Assembly (NCBI RefSeq): GCF_014646095.1
Contig: NZ_BMMU01000025.1
Location: 7,210-71,209, forward strand
Reading direction: 5' to 3'
DNA: 64,000 nt
DNA from: Streptomyces lacrimifluminis
Lineage (GTDB): Bacteria; Actinomycetota; Actinomycetes; Streptomycetales; Streptomycetaceae
The notes under the pieces are model-generated. The model saw only the letters and a list, made by a program, of their open reading frames with translations. It searched no databases and was not told where the DNA came from. How positions within the stretch are numbered: the first letter of the stretch is position 1; the number at the start of each line of letters is the position of its first letter. The translations under genes were made by a program, and so were the position numbers. Shown here piece by piece: positions 8,218 through 16,864 of this stretch.

Positions 8218-9120
8218 TCAGCCTTCCTGGGGAAGGGCCAGCGAGCGCACCTTGTCCGGGTTACGGATGATGTACACACACTGGATACGGCCGTCCGCCA
8301 CATCCATCTGGAACACGGCGTCGGGCTTGCCGCCGTCCAGGATCAGCACGGCGAAGCCGCCGTTGACCTCCAGGAAGCGGAAGGACGCGTCGGCGAGGCC
8401 CTTGCCGGCGGTGCCGACGACGAAGCGGCCCACACGGTCGGCCGACTCCAGGATCCGGCGCGGGGCCCGCGCCAGGCCGCCGCTGTCGGCGACGAGGCAG
8501 ACGTCCGGGGCGAGGAGTTCCATGAGGCCCGCGAGGTCGCCCTGCTCCGCGGCGACGAGGAACCGTTCGGTGAGGTCACGGCGCTGGGCCGGGTCGACCT
8601 CGTAGCGCGGGCGCCGTTCGTCGACGTGCCGGCGGGCGCGGCCGGCGAGTTGGCGCACCGCGGGTTCGGAGCGGTCGAGCATGGCGGCGATCTCCGCGAA
8701 CGGGTAGGCGAAGGCCTCCCGGAGGACGAACACCGCGCGTTCCAGCGGCGAGAGGGACTCCATGACGACCATGACCGCGAGGGACACGGTGTCGGCCAGC
8801 ACGGCCCGCTCGGCCGCGTCCGGAACGGCGCCCGCACCGCCGGTGAGTTCGGTGACGTACGGCTCGGGCAGCCACGGGCCGACATATGTCTCGCCGCGCG
8901 CCTTCACCTGGCGCAGCCTGTCGATGGCGAGCCGGGTCGTGACGCGCACGAGGTAGCCGCGCGGTTCGCGTACGTCGGTCCGGTCGGCGCCGGACCAGCG
9001 CAGCCACGCGTCCTGGACGACGTCCTCGGCGTCGGCGACCCGGCCGAGCATGCGGTAGGCGACGCCCATCAGGACGGGCCGGTGCTCTTCGAAGACGTCG
9101 TTCACGGTGTCGGCGGTCAC
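8218..9120 (-). CDS. ECF41-type RNA polymerase sigma factor with C-terminal SnoaL-like domain
   Basis: A 300-residue sigma factor of the SigJ/ECF41 type. Region 2 is VFEEHRPVLMGVAYRMLG onward. The linker carries the hallmark WLPEP; region 4 follows (SPLERAVFVLREAF). The extra C-terminal SnoaL/NTF2-like domain contains ILDGGKP and the near-terminal NPDKV block. In this family that domain works as a fused regulator of sigma activity. GTG at 9120 gives the usual short N-terminus. ECF41 genes normally neighbour a carboxymuconolactone decarboxylase/oxidoreductase/epimerase-type gene; none is here. The divergent neighbour is an alpha/beta hydrolase instead. Confidence 0.9.
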   Translation of the reverse strand: MTADTVNDVFEEHRPVLMGVAYRMLGRVADAEDVVQDAWLRWSGADRTDVREPRGYLVRVTTRLAIDRLRQVKARGETYVGPWLPEPYVTELTGGAGAVPDAAERAVLADTVSLAVMVVMESLSPLERAVFVLREAFAYPFAEIAAMLDRSEPAVRQLAGRARRHVDERRPRYEVDPAQRRDLTERFLVAAEQGDLAGLMELLAPDVCLVADSGGLARAPRRILESADRVGRFVVGTAGKGLADASFRFLEVNGGFAVLILDGGKPDAVFQMDVADGRIQCVYIIRNPDKVRSLALPQEG

Positions 9121-9271
9121 GGCTCCATCCCAACCCGGCGCCGAGGGTGATGTCCAGCGAGTTGTCGGCCGGTTGCCCACCGAGGGCTACCAGCCAGTAG
9201 TAATTGCTGACAAGCTGTCTACGCTGTGCCCGTGGACAGCCACGCAGACGTGTACGAGTAGGAGCAGCCCC

Positions 9272-10114
9272 ATGTCCGCCACCGTCACCTTCGAGGTCCC
9301 CTCCCCGTACGATCCGGCGGCCGAGCCCAAGGCCGTGACCCTGTCGTACGCGCGCGTGGGCGCCGGCGAACCCCTTCTGCTGCTGCACGGCATCGGGCAC
9401 CACCGGCAGGCCTGGGACCCGGTGATCGACATCCTGGCCACCGAGCGCGATGTGATCGCCGTCGACCTTCCCGGATTCGGCGCGTCCCCGGCACTGCCGG
9501 ACGGTTTCCCCCACGACCTGCCGACCATGACGGCGGTCTTCAGCGCCCTGTGCGAGGCACTGGACCTGGACCGGCCCCATGTGGCGGGCAACTCGCTCGG
9601 CGGCCTGCTGGCCCTGGAACTCGGGCGGGAGAAGCGCGTCCGGTCCGTCACCACGCTCTCCCCGGCGGGCTTCTGGTCGCAGCCGGAGCGGCGGTACGCG
9701 TTCGGGGTACTGCTCGCGATGCGGCGGGCCGCACGGAGCATGCCGGCGCCACTGGTCGAGCGGCTGTCGCGCTCGGCGGCGGGGCGCAGCGTCCTGACGA
9801 GCACCATCTACGCCCGTCCCGGCCGCCGTTCACCCGAGGCCGTCGTCGCCGAGACGCTCGCCCTGGCGAACGCCCAGCGGTTCACCGAAACACTCAAGGC
9901 CGGCGTCGACATCCGGTTCACGGACGACGTCCCGGGCATCCCGGTCACCGTGGCCTGGGGCACCCGGGACCTGCTGCTCGTGCGCCGCCAGGGCGTCCGC
10001 GCCAAGCGGATCATCCCCAAGGCCCGCCTGATCCGGCTCCCCGGCTGCGGCCACGTCCCGATGAACGACGACCCGGCACTGGTCGCCCGGGTCCTCCTCG
10101 ACGGCAGCCGCTGA
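9272..10114 (+). CDS. alpha/beta hydrolase
   Basis: A 280-residue hydrolase with the canonical fold. The oxyanion block is LLLLHGIGHHRQAW, the nucleophile elbow is GNSLGG (Ser in the centre), the acid is in VAWGTRDLLL and the catalytic His in LPGCGHVPMNDDP. TAGGAG lies eight bases before the ATG at 9272. It is divergent from the ECF41 sigma gene across 151 bp, so it may be a direct target. Substrate (ester, epoxide or other) cannot be deduced. No signal peptide is seen. Confidence 0.88.
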   Translation: MSATVTFEVPSPYDPAAEPKAVTLSYARVGAGEPLLLLHGIGHHRQAWDPVIDILATERDVIAVDLPGFGASPALPDGFPHDLPTMTAVFSALCEALDLDRPHVAGNSLGGLLALELGREKRVRSVTTLSPAGFWSQPERRYAFGVLLAMRRAARSMPAPLVERLSRSAAGRSVLTSTIYARPGRRSPEAVVAETLALANAQRFTETLKAGVDIRFTDDVPGIPVTVAWGTRDLLLVRRQGVRAKRIIPKARLIRLPGCGHVPMNDDPALVARVLLDGSR

Positions 10115-10199
10115 CCGGCATACGAGAGTGAACGCGCCCCATCCCAGGGCGACTCCGGCGCCGACGAGGGCGCTTCCGGCGGCTTGTGCGGCGCCGTAG

Positions 10200-10394
10200 G
10201 AGTCTGTGCCGACGGCTCCTGGAGCGGATGGGACGGCCGGCATCGCGGTACGGCCGCTGAGGGACTTCCCGCACGCGCACGCGCCCGTGCGGGACCGGGA
10301 CAGGGGCGTGCGGCTGGTGGTGGGGTACGCGCAGTTGTCGCCCGCGCGGATCGGGGCGGGGGTGCGGCTGATGGCGGAGGCTCTCGTGGCGTGA
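10200..10394 (+). pseudogene. C-terminal remnant of a MocR/PdxR-type regulator
   Basis: The 64 codons after an in-frame TAG (10197-10199) end in VVGYAQLSPARIGAGVRL and stop at 10394. This is the usual end of GntR-aminotransferase (MocR) regulators, preceded by AVRPLRDF, the expected small-domain strand. The rest of the ~450-residue protein is missing. The bases between 10115 and 10199 show only a weak hydrophobic reading frame on the minus strand. A deletion scar is the simplest explanation. Confidence 0.6.
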
Positions 10395-10437
10395 CGTCGG
10401 TTCGCACACCGGTTCCCCCTTGTCCCCGCTGGCAGTT

Positions 10438-10459
10438 GTTCACATGTGGTTTGCGTGGG
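10438..10459 (+). promoter_or_regulatory. PHO-box-like direct repeat upstream of phoD
   Basis: Two consecutive 11-base units GTTCACATGTG and GTTTGCGTGGG match the layout of PhoP-binding PHO boxes in Streptomyces (11-nt direct repeats beginning GTTCACC). The site is 67 bases before the ATG of the PhoD-like phosphatase. A weaker pair of GTTC units occurs at 10400-10422. The layout is seen; binding is inferred. Confidence 0.5.
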
Positions 10460-10525
10460 CGCTGCGGTGTCCCCGTAGTTGTGGCTGTGCACACTCGCCG
10501 GATCCTGTCCCCGGAGGCACGCCCC

Positions 10526-12115
10526 ATGTCAGCTTCTCCCCTGCCCGGTCGTCGCAGCGTGCTGCGCGGTTCGCTCGCCGCTTCGGCGGCCCTGACCCTG
10601 CCCGCCGCCGTCGGTGCGGCGGCGCCCGCGTTCGCCCTGTCCGGGCGGCCGAAGGCCGGTTGGGGCGTCCAGACGGGCGATGTGACCACCGACTCGGGGC
10701 TGGTGTGGGTGCGGTCCGACCGGCCGGCCCGGATGGTCGTCGAGACGTCCGCCACCGAGTCGTTCCGCAACCCCCGCCGCTGGCACGGTCCGCTGCTCGG
10801 TACGGGCACCGACTTCACCGGGACGACGCGGCTGCGCGGACTGCCGCCGGGCGAGCAGATCCACTACCGCGTGCTGCTCGCCGACCCGGACGACCCGCGC
10901 CGCACCGGTGAGCCGGTGACCGGCACCTTCCGTACGGCGCCCGTGCGGCGGCGCGACGGGGTGCGGTTCCTGTGGTCCGGGGACCTGGCGGGCCAGGGGT
11001 GGGGCATCAACCCAGAGCTCGGCGGCTACCGGATCTACGACGCGATGGGGAAGCTCGACCCCGACTTCTTCCTGTGCAGCGGTGACAACATCTACGCCGA
11101 CGGTCCGATCGCCGCGACCGCGGCCCTGCCCGACGGCAGCACCTGGCGGAACATCACGACCGAGGAGAAGTCGAAGGTCGCCGAGACGCTCGCCGAGTTC
11201 CGCGGCAACTTCCGTTACAACCTGCTCGACGAGAACCTTCGGCGGTTCAACGCCCAGGTCCCGTCCATCATCCAGTGGGACGACCACGAGGTGCGGAACA
11301 ACTGGTACCCGGGCCAGACGATCCTCGACTCGGACACCCGTTACACCGAGAAGAGCGTCGACACGCTGGTGGGCCGGGCCGAGCGTGCCTTCGGCGAGTA
11401 CTTCCCGGTCTCCACACTCCGGCCGGGCGCCCGGGACGGCCGCGTGTACCGCGTGCTGCACCAGGGGCCGCTGCTCGACGTGTTCGTCCTCGACATGCGG
11501 ACGTACCGCAACGCCAACTCCCCCGACGACCAGACCGTCGACCCGCAGGGCATCCTCGGCGCCGAGCAGTTGGAGTGGCTCAAGCGGGAACTGTCCTGCT
11601 CGCGTGCCGTGTGGAAGGTGATCGCCGCCGACATGCCGCTGGGCCTGGTCGTGCCGGACGCCACCGAGGGCAGGGCCAACATCGAGGCCGTCGCCCAGGG
11701 CGACCCGGGTGCGCCGCTCGGGCGCGAACTGCAGATCGCCGAGCTGCTGCGGTACATCAAGCACCGGCGGATCACCGGCACGGTCTGGCTGACCGCCGAC
11801 GTCCACCACACCTCGGCCCAGCACTATCAGCCCTCGCGGGCCGCCTTCACCGACTTCGAGCCGTTCTGGGAGTTCGTGTCGGGTCCGCTGAACGCCGGGG
11901 CGTTCCCCGCCAGCGCGCTCGACGGCACGTTCGGTCCGGAGCGGGTCTTCGTGAAGGCGCCGACTGCGGCGAACGTCTCGCCCGCTGGCGGCTACCAGTT
12001 CTTCGGCGAGGTCGACATCGACGGCGGCAGCGGGGAGCTGACCGTACGGCTGCGCGAGCAGGACGGGACCGTGCTGTACACGAAGGTGCTGCAGCCGGGA
12101 CGGGTGGGGCAGTAG
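10526..12115 (+). CDS. phoD: PhoD-like secreted alkaline phosphatase/phosphodiesterase
   Basis: A 529-residue exported enzyme that releases phosphate from organic phosphoesters under phosphate starvation. The N-terminus is a Tat signal (GRRSVLRGSLAASAALTLPA, twin arginine, Ala-rich core, cleavage near AFA). A PhoD N-terminal domain (WGVQTGDVTTDSGLVWVRSD) precedes the metallophosphatase core, with metal-ligand blocks LCSGDNIYADG, QWDDHEVRNNW and LTADVHHTSA. ATG at 10526 has GGAGG eight bases before it. A PHO-box-like repeat upstream suggests PhoP control. It stands alone; the next gene is unrelated. Confidence 0.88.
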   Translation: MSASPLPGRRSVLRGSLAASAALTLPAAVGAAAPAFALSGRPKAGWGVQTGDVTTDSGLVWVRSDRPARMVVETSATESFRNPRRWHGPLLGTGTDFTGTTRLRGLPPGEQIHYRVLLADPDDPRRTGEPVTGTFRTAPVRRRDGVRFLWSGDLAGQGWGINPELGGYRIYDAMGKLDPDFFLCSGDNIYADGPIAATAALPDGSTWRNITTEEKSKVAETLAEFRGNFRYNLLDENLRRFNAQVPSIIQWDDHEVRNNWYPGQTILDSDTRYTEKSVDTLVGRAERAFGEYFPVSTLRPGARDGRVYRVLHQGPLLDVFVLDMRTYRNANSPDDQTVDPQGILGAEQLEWLKRELSCSRAVWKVIAADMPLGLVVPDATEGRANIEAVAQGDPGAPLGRELQIAELLRYIKHRRITGTVWLTADVHHTSAQHYQPSRAAFTDFEPFWEFVSGPLNAGAFPASALDGTFGPERVFVKAPTAANVSPAGGYQFFGEVDIDGGSGELTVRLREQDGTVLYTKVLQPGRVGQ

Positions 12116-12232
12116 CGGCCCGCACGCCCGACAGTAATCGTGCAGGAGTAAACAAAAGGGGCGGAATGCAACTTAACCCTTCGGTCACAGTACGTTCGTG
12201 ATCACGCAACACCGTTGGCGCATGGTGGCTGC

Positions 12233-13504
12233 ATGACTCGAAAAATATCTGAGGAAACCCCCGCGGCGGACGGCCGCCCGGTACGACAGTGGCGGCGGGA
12301 CGTCGTCGAACTCGCCGCGCTGCTGCGCACATGGTGGGCAAGCCGCCACGGTCACGCACCGCCGGACGACGCCGAGGCCGGCACGGGCATCGGTACGGAC
12401 ACGGGTGCCGGCGCGAGCGTGCTGTGGCGGATGCGGACGACGGTGAAGGACGAACCGGGATCGCTCGCCGCGCTGTGCATCGCCCTCGCCGAGCGGCGTA
12501 TCGACATCCTCAGCCTCCAGACGCATCCACTGGCCCGGGGCACGGTCGACGAGTTCCTGCTGCGCGCGCCCGGTGACCTCGCCGCCGCCGAGATCTCCGG
12601 GTCGGTGTCCCGGGCCGGCGGTGCCGGGACGTGGATCGAGCGGGCCGACGCCCACGATCTCGTCGACGCGCCGACCCGGGTGCTGGGCCTGGCCACCCGT
12701 ACGGCCCTGGACGCGGCCGAACTGCCGCTCGCGCTGCGCCAGTTGCTCGGGCGGTGCACCATCCGTTCGCTGCCCGGCGGTGCCTCGGCGGCGCGGGAGG
12801 GCGTACCGGTCGAGGGCGCCCTGGAGCAGACGGACACGGTGATGCGGCTGCGTGCGCCGGAAGGCGGAGTGATCACCGTGGAGCGGCCGTATCTGCCGTT
12901 CACCCCGACCGAGTTCGCCCGGGCGCGGGCCCTGGTGGAGCTGGACGCGCGGCTCGGCCCCCGCATCCCGCACGGTCAGGACGTACTGACGCTGCCCCGG
13001 GGCAACGCCATCACCGTACGGCGGGCCGACGCGAGCGACCTGGACGCGGCGAAGGCGATGCACGAGCGCTGCTCACCGCGCACCCTCTCGCTCCGCTACC
13101 ACGGTCCGATGGGCGACGCCGACCGCTACCTGGGCCACCTCCTCAGCCCGCGCTACGGCCGCACGCTGGCCGTCCAGACGGCGTCGGGACGGGTGGTCGG
13201 CCTCGGTCATCTCCTCTGGGACGGCGACGAGACCGAGATCGCGCTGCTCGTCGAGGACGAGTGGCAGCGGCGCGGTATCGGCGGCGAACTCCTGCGCCGG
13301 CTGGTGTCGATGGCGCGCGAGGCGAACTGCGAGCACGTGTACGCCGTCACGCAGTCCTCCAACACCGGCATGGTCGCCGCGATGCGCGCCCTCGGTCTGC
13401 CCCTCGACTACCAGATCGAGGAGGGCACCCTCGTCATCACGGCCCGCCTGGACGCGACCCCGGTCGCCATCCCGAGGTCGTACGACCACAGCGCGCGAGA
13501 CTGA
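12233..13504 (+). CDS. ACT-domain/GNAT N-acetyltransferase fusion
   Basis: About 423 residues. Residues ~65-130 look like an ACT domain (VKDEPGSLAALCIALAERRI), which usually binds amino acids. A middle region of unclear fold follows, and the last ~170 residues are a GNAT acetyltransferase with the acetyl-CoA loop VEDEWQRRGIGGELLRRLV. ACT plus GNAT suggests acetylation of a substrate under amino-acid allosteric control, as in the amino-acid-regulated lysine acetyltransferases described in actinomycetes; this is inference. ATG at 12233 is preferred; an in-frame TTG lies at 12215. A strong terminator follows. Confidence 0.8.
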   Translation: MTRKISEETPAADGRPVRQWRRDVVELAALLRTWWASRHGHAPPDDAEAGTGIGTDTGAGASVLWRMRTTVKDEPGSLAALCIALAERRIDILSLQTHPLARGTVDEFLLRAPGDLAAAEISGSVSRAGGAGTWIERADAHDLVDAPTRVLGLATRTALDAAELPLALRQLLGRCTIRSLPGGASAAREGVPVEGALEQTDTVMRLRAPEGGVITVERPYLPFTPTEFARARALVELDARLGPRIPHGQDVLTLPRGNAITVRRADASDLDAAKAMHERCSPRTLSLRYHGPMGDADRYLGHLLSPRYGRTLAVQTASGRVVGLGHLLWDGDETEIALLVEDEWQRRGIGGELLRRLVSMAREANCEHVYAVTQSSNTGMVAAMRALGLPLDYQIEEGTLVITARLDATPVAIPRSYDHSARD

Positions 13505-13524
13505 TCGGGAACCGGCTGCGCCCA

Positions 13525-13557
13525 CGACCGGCCCGGTGGCCTCCACCGGGCCGGTCG
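13525..13557 (+). terminator. hairpin terminator after the ACT-GNAT gene
   Basis: This is a perfect 15-bp stem, GACCGGCCCGGTGG plus one outer C, with a 3-base loop (13540-13542) and the exact complement. It begins 21 bases after the stop codon. There is no T-run, as is usual in Streptomyces. Confidence 0.8.
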
Positions 13558-13614
13558 CGCGTTCCGACCCGAATCGACGTGACGCCGGCCGCCGTCGCAT
13601 ACGAGGATGAGCGC

Positions 13615-15306
13615 ATGTCAGACATCAAGAACCCGCTGCCCCGTGAGGTCGCCGACACCTACGTCGACGAACTCATCGCCCTCGACCCGGTCACCGGTAC
13701 GTATCTCGGCGTGAAGGAGAGTTCGAGCCGGCTCCCGGACACCTCGCCCGCCGGCCAGGAGGCACTGGCGGAGCTGGCGCGGACGACGCTGGCACGGCTG
13801 GACGAGGCCGAGCGCCGGCCCGGCGCGGACAGTGACATCGAGCGGCGCTGCGGGCGCCTGCTGCGCGAGCGGCTCACCGCCGAACTGGCCGTGCACGAGG
13901 CCGGCGAGGGCCTGTGCGCGGTCGGCAACATGCACACGGCCGCACACTCGGTGCGCGAGGTGTTCACCGTGACGCCGACGGAAACGGACGAGGACTGGGC
14001 GGCGGTCGCGGAGCGTCTGCGCGCGGTTCCGGCCGCGCTGCGGGGCTACCGGGAGAGCCTGGCCCTGGGCCTGGAACGCGAGCTGTACGCGGGTCCGCGT
14101 CCCACCGCCACGTTCGTCGAGCAGCTCGGCGAGTGGTCCGACCTGGAGGGCAAGGGCCTCGGCTGGTTCGAGGACTTCGCGTCGGCCGGCCCCGAGGCGA
14201 TGCGCACCGAGCTGGAAGAGGCTGCCCGGGGCGCGGACGCGGCCGTCGTCGAACTGCGGGACTGGATGCGGGACGTGTACGCCCCAGCCGTCGAGAGCGC
14301 GCCGAACACGGTGGGCCGTGAGCGGTACGCGCGCTGGTCGCGCTACTGGAACGGCACGGATCTGGACCTGGACGAGGCGTACGCGTACGGCTGGGCGGAG
14401 TACCACCGTCTCCTCGGCGAGATGAAGCTGGAGGCCGAGAACATCCTGCCCGGCGCCGCGACGCCGTGGGTGGCGCTGGCCCATCTCGACGAGCACGGCA
14501 AGCACATCGAGGGCGTCGACGAGGTCCGCGACTGGCTCCAGGGTCTGATGGACCAGGCGATCGAGGCGCTGGACGGCACGCACTTCGAACTCGCCGAGCG
14601 AGTGAAGAAGGTGGAGTCCCGCATCGCGCCCCCCGGCAGCGCGGCGGCGCCGTACTACATGGCCCCGTCGGAGGACTTCTCCCGCCCCGGCACCACCTGG
14701 CTGCCGACGATGGGCCAGACCCGCTTCCCCGTGTACGACCTGGTCTCGACCTGGTACCACGAGGGTGTCCCCGGCCACCACCTGCAGCTCGCGCAGTGGG
14801 CGCACGTCGCCGAGAACCTCTCCCGCTACCAGGCCACCGTCGGCGGTGTCAGCGCCAACTGCGAGGGCTGGGCGCTGTACGCCGAGCGCCTCATGGACGA
14901 GCTGGGCTATCTCACGGACGCGGAGCAGCGCCTCGGCTACCTCGACGCCCAGATGATGCGGGCGGCCCGCGTCATCGTCGACATCGGCATGCACGTGGAG
15001 CTGGAGATCCCGGCGGACTCGCCGTTCCACCCCGGCGAGCGCTGGACCCCGGAACTGGCGCAGGAGTTCTTCGGCGCCCACAGCAGCCGCCCCGCGGACT
15101 TCGTGGAGAGCGAACTGACGCGCTATCTGACCATTCCCGGCCAGGCCATCGGCTACAAGCTGGGCGAGCGGGCGTGGCTGCTGGGCCGGGAGAACGCCCA
15201 GCGCCGCCACGGCGACGCCTTCGACGCGAAGGCCTGGCACATGGCCGCGCTGTCGCAGGGCTCACTGGGGCTGGACGACCTGGTGGACGAGCTGTCCCGG
15301 TTGTGA
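13615..15306 (+). CDS. DUF885 family putative zinc metallopeptidase
   Basis: A 563-residue DUF885 protein, usual length for the family. The family hallmark STWYHEGVPGHHLQLAQW (about residue 379-396) holds the HExxxxHH residues expected to bind zinc, and a conserved glutamate occurs in NCEGWALYAERLMDELG. Members resemble M32/M2-type carboxypeptidases. No signal peptide is present, so it should be cytosolic. ATG at 13615 opens with MSDIKNPLPR, typical for actinomycete members. Substrate is unknown. It converges on the Imm21 gene across a terminator and a tandem repeat. Confidence 0.88.
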   Translation: MSDIKNPLPREVADTYVDELIALDPVTGTYLGVKESSSRLPDTSPAGQEALAELARTTLARLDEAERRPGADSDIERRCGRLLRERLTAELAVHEAGEGLCAVGNMHTAAHSVREVFTVTPTETDEDWAAVAERLRAVPAALRGYRESLALGLERELYAGPRPTATFVEQLGEWSDLEGKGLGWFEDFASAGPEAMRTELEEAARGADAAVVELRDWMRDVYAPAVESAPNTVGRERYARWSRYWNGTDLDLDEAYAYGWAEYHRLLGEMKLEAENILPGAATPWVALAHLDEHGKHIEGVDEVRDWLQGLMDQAIEALDGTHFELAERVKKVESRIAPPGSAAAPYYMAPSEDFSRPGTTWLPTMGQTRFPVYDLVSTWYHEGVPGHHLQLAQWAHVAENLSRYQATVGGVSANCEGWALYAERLMDELGYLTDAEQRLGYLDAQMMRAARVIVDIGMHVELEIPADSPFHPGERWTPELAQEFFGAHSSRPADFVESELTRYLTIPGQAIGYKLGERAWLLGRENAQRRHGDAFDAKAWHMAALSQGSLGLDDLVDELSRL

Positions 15307-15359
15307 GGTAGCCCGCCGAGAGCAACTCGGCGGCCGGGTAGGGAGGTTGCGGGGCCCGT

Positions 15360-15386
15360 GGGGCTCGGGGGTACACCCCGAGCCCC
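15360..15386. terminator. bidirectional hairpin between convergent genes
   Basis: Arms GGGGCTCGGGG (15360-15370) and CCCCGAGCCCC (15376-15386) enclose a 5-base loop. The hairpin lies between the DUF885 gene ending at 15306 and the Imm21-type gene ending at 15445. Confidence 0.75.
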
Positions 15387-15420
15387 CGGGCCGCTGTACT
15401 CACGTCAGCCCGACAGCCCG

Positions 15421-15456
15421 TCAGTCGGTCAGTCGGTCAGTCGGTCAGTCGGTCAG
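15421..15456. repeat. 8-bp tandem repeat TCAGTCGG, four copies plus TCAG
   Basis: Four perfect head-to-tail copies at 15421-15452 are followed by a partial one. The last copy contains the stop codon of the minus-strand Imm21-type gene, since its complement reads CTGACCGACTGA. Copy-number change here would mainly alter the 3' untranslated region, because each unit supplies an in-frame or near stop. Confidence 0.9.
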
Positions 15457-15939
15457 CCTCCGCAGCAGTACGAGGCCCATCCACGTCTCCGGCCCCGGCT
15501 CCACGTACGCCGCCCGCACCGCGTACCGCCCCGGCGCCAGTTCGACCCGCAGATGGCCGGTCCGGTCCGTCTCCCTGCCCGGCCAGGCCGGGTCGAAGAG
15601 GAGCACGTCCCCCGGTGTCTCCCACGCCCTGTCCGGCTCCCACTCCGCCGCGGCGAGCGCCGCCGGGACACAGGCCAGCAGTTCGTCCTCGGAGTCGGCG
15701 GCGGACCACCGTACGAAGGTGTCGTGCTCCGGCAGGAACGCGGTCGAGGCGGGTTCGTCACCGAGGACGAGAGCGGTGGTGTCGCCGACGGGCACGAAGC
15801 CGATGAGGCCGTCCACCTCACAGGCCCGGTCGTAGTCCGTCGACAACTCGTCGCCGTCCGCCCCCGACCAGAACGGCAGCACCGCTTCCGGTACCGCGAT
15901 GAGCGGTCCACCACCCGACTCCACCCACTCAACTGCCAT
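15445..15939 (-). CDS. Imm21 family putative immunity protein
   Basis: A 164-residue acidic protein. The N-terminal WVESGGGPLIAVPEAVLPFW, the central DYDRACEVDGLIGFVPVGD and the DEPASTAFLPEHDTFVRW block match the Imm21 family of polymorphic-toxin immunity proteins as I know it. The expected role is to bind and neutralise a cognate toxin in the cytoplasm. No toxin gene is adjacent, so it may be an orphan antitoxin. ATG at 15939 was chosen because the family starts at this methionine; the longer upstream reading frame overlaps the divergent gene region. Confidence 0.75.
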   Translation of the reverse strand: MAVEWVESGGGPLIAVPEAVLPFWSGADGDELSTDYDRACEVDGLIGFVPVGDTTALVLGDEPASTAFLPEHDTFVRWSAADSEDELLACVPAALAAAEWEPDRAWETPGDVLLFDPAWPGRETDRTGHLRVELAPGRYAVRAAYVEPGPETWMGLVLLRRLTD

Positions 15940-16016
15940 ACGCAGCAACCTACACGCAGTGCGCGTCCGTGAATTCGCTGTCCCCCGCCCCTCCCCATGG
16001 GCCACCCTCGACTTCC

Positions 16017-16820
16017 ATGAACGCCCGAACTCTCTTTCTCTCCCCACGTGTTACCGCGACCGGACACGCCCTGGCCGACGCGGCGCGCGGACGTGCCATG
16101 CACGTCGAGGTTCTGCGCGAGTGGCGGGTGCCCGAGGAGTGGCGAGCTGCCGAGGGCGCGACGCTGTACGCCGGGCCACTGTTCGCGGACGCGGTGGCCG
16201 CCGAGCTGGGGCTCGGGCTGCTGGAGGCGGCGCCCGACTGGCTGGCCCGGCTGCCGTGCGAACTCACCCACAGGGAGATCGAGTTCAGCACCGTCGCCGA
16301 GGCCCGGCAGCTGCGGCGGCCCGCCTTCGTGAAGCCGCCCAACGACAAGAGCTTTCCCGCCAGCGTCTATCCGGACGGCAGCCGGCTGCCAGGTCCCGAC
16401 GCGGTCGACGACGGCACGCCGGTGCTGGTGAGCGACATCGTGACGTTTGCCGTGGAGTACCGGCTGTTCCTGCTCGACGGTGAAGTCCGCACCGGTAGCC
16501 GGTACTTGACACGCGGTGAGCTGGATGTCGGCCCGCTCGACGAGGATCCCCGAGAGGCGGAGGTACTGGACTTCGCGGGGCGTCTGGCGTCCCAGCACCT
16601 GCCGAGTGCCGTCGTCGTGGACGTCGGTCTGCTGTCGGAGGGCTCGGAGGGCTCGGAGTGGGCGGTCGTCGAGGCCAACGCAGCCTGGGCCAGCGGGCAT
16701 TACGCCTGCGATCCGGTCGCCGCCCTCGATGTCGTCCTGCGTGCGGCCCGCCCGGAAGGGGAGTTCGGCTCGGCGGACCGCGTCTTCCTGCGCCCGCTGC
16801 CCGAGGTCGTGCGGGACTGA
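16017..16820 (+). CDS. ATP-grasp domain protein (DUF4343-like)
   Basis: A 267-residue protein. The central region RPAFVKPPNDKSFPA and the acidic VEYRLFLLDGEVRTGSRY, with a distal WAVVEANAAWASGHYACDP, fit a minimal ATP-grasp ligase. Such enzymes join a carboxylate to an amine or thiol through an acyl-phosphate. The metal-binding E-x-N triad is visible as VEANAAW. ATG at 16017 is in a reasonable position; an in-frame upstream start exists at 15969. It is divergent from the Imm21-type gene. Substrate is unknown. Confidence 0.75.
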   Translation: MNARTLFLSPRVTATGHALADAARGRAMHVEVLREWRVPEEWRAAEGATLYAGPLFADAVAAELGLGLLEAAPDWLARLPCELTHREIEFSTVAEARQLRRPAFVKPPNDKSFPASVYPDGSRLPGPDAVDDGTPVLVSDIVTFAVEYRLFLLDGEVRTGSRYLTRGELDVGPLDEDPREAEVLDFAGRLASQHLPSAVVVDVGLLSEGSEGSEWAVVEANAAWASGHYACDPVAALDVVLRAARPEGEFGSADRVFLRPLPEVVRD

Positions 16821-16864
16821 GGGGCACCGCGGAGATGAGTCCGGGACTGCGGCTCGCGTCTGCT

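Noticed and set aside
10115..10195. A minus-strand hydrophobic segment (AAGSALVGAGVALGWGAF) as a membrane transporter remnant
   Set aside because: It is short, its reading frame runs into the hydrolase antisense without a stop, and no family could be assigned.
15421..15456. Tandem TCAGTCGG repeats as a CRISPR-like array
   Set aside because: Head-to-tail 8-bp units have no unique spacers and no cas gene is near; it is a simple microsatellite.
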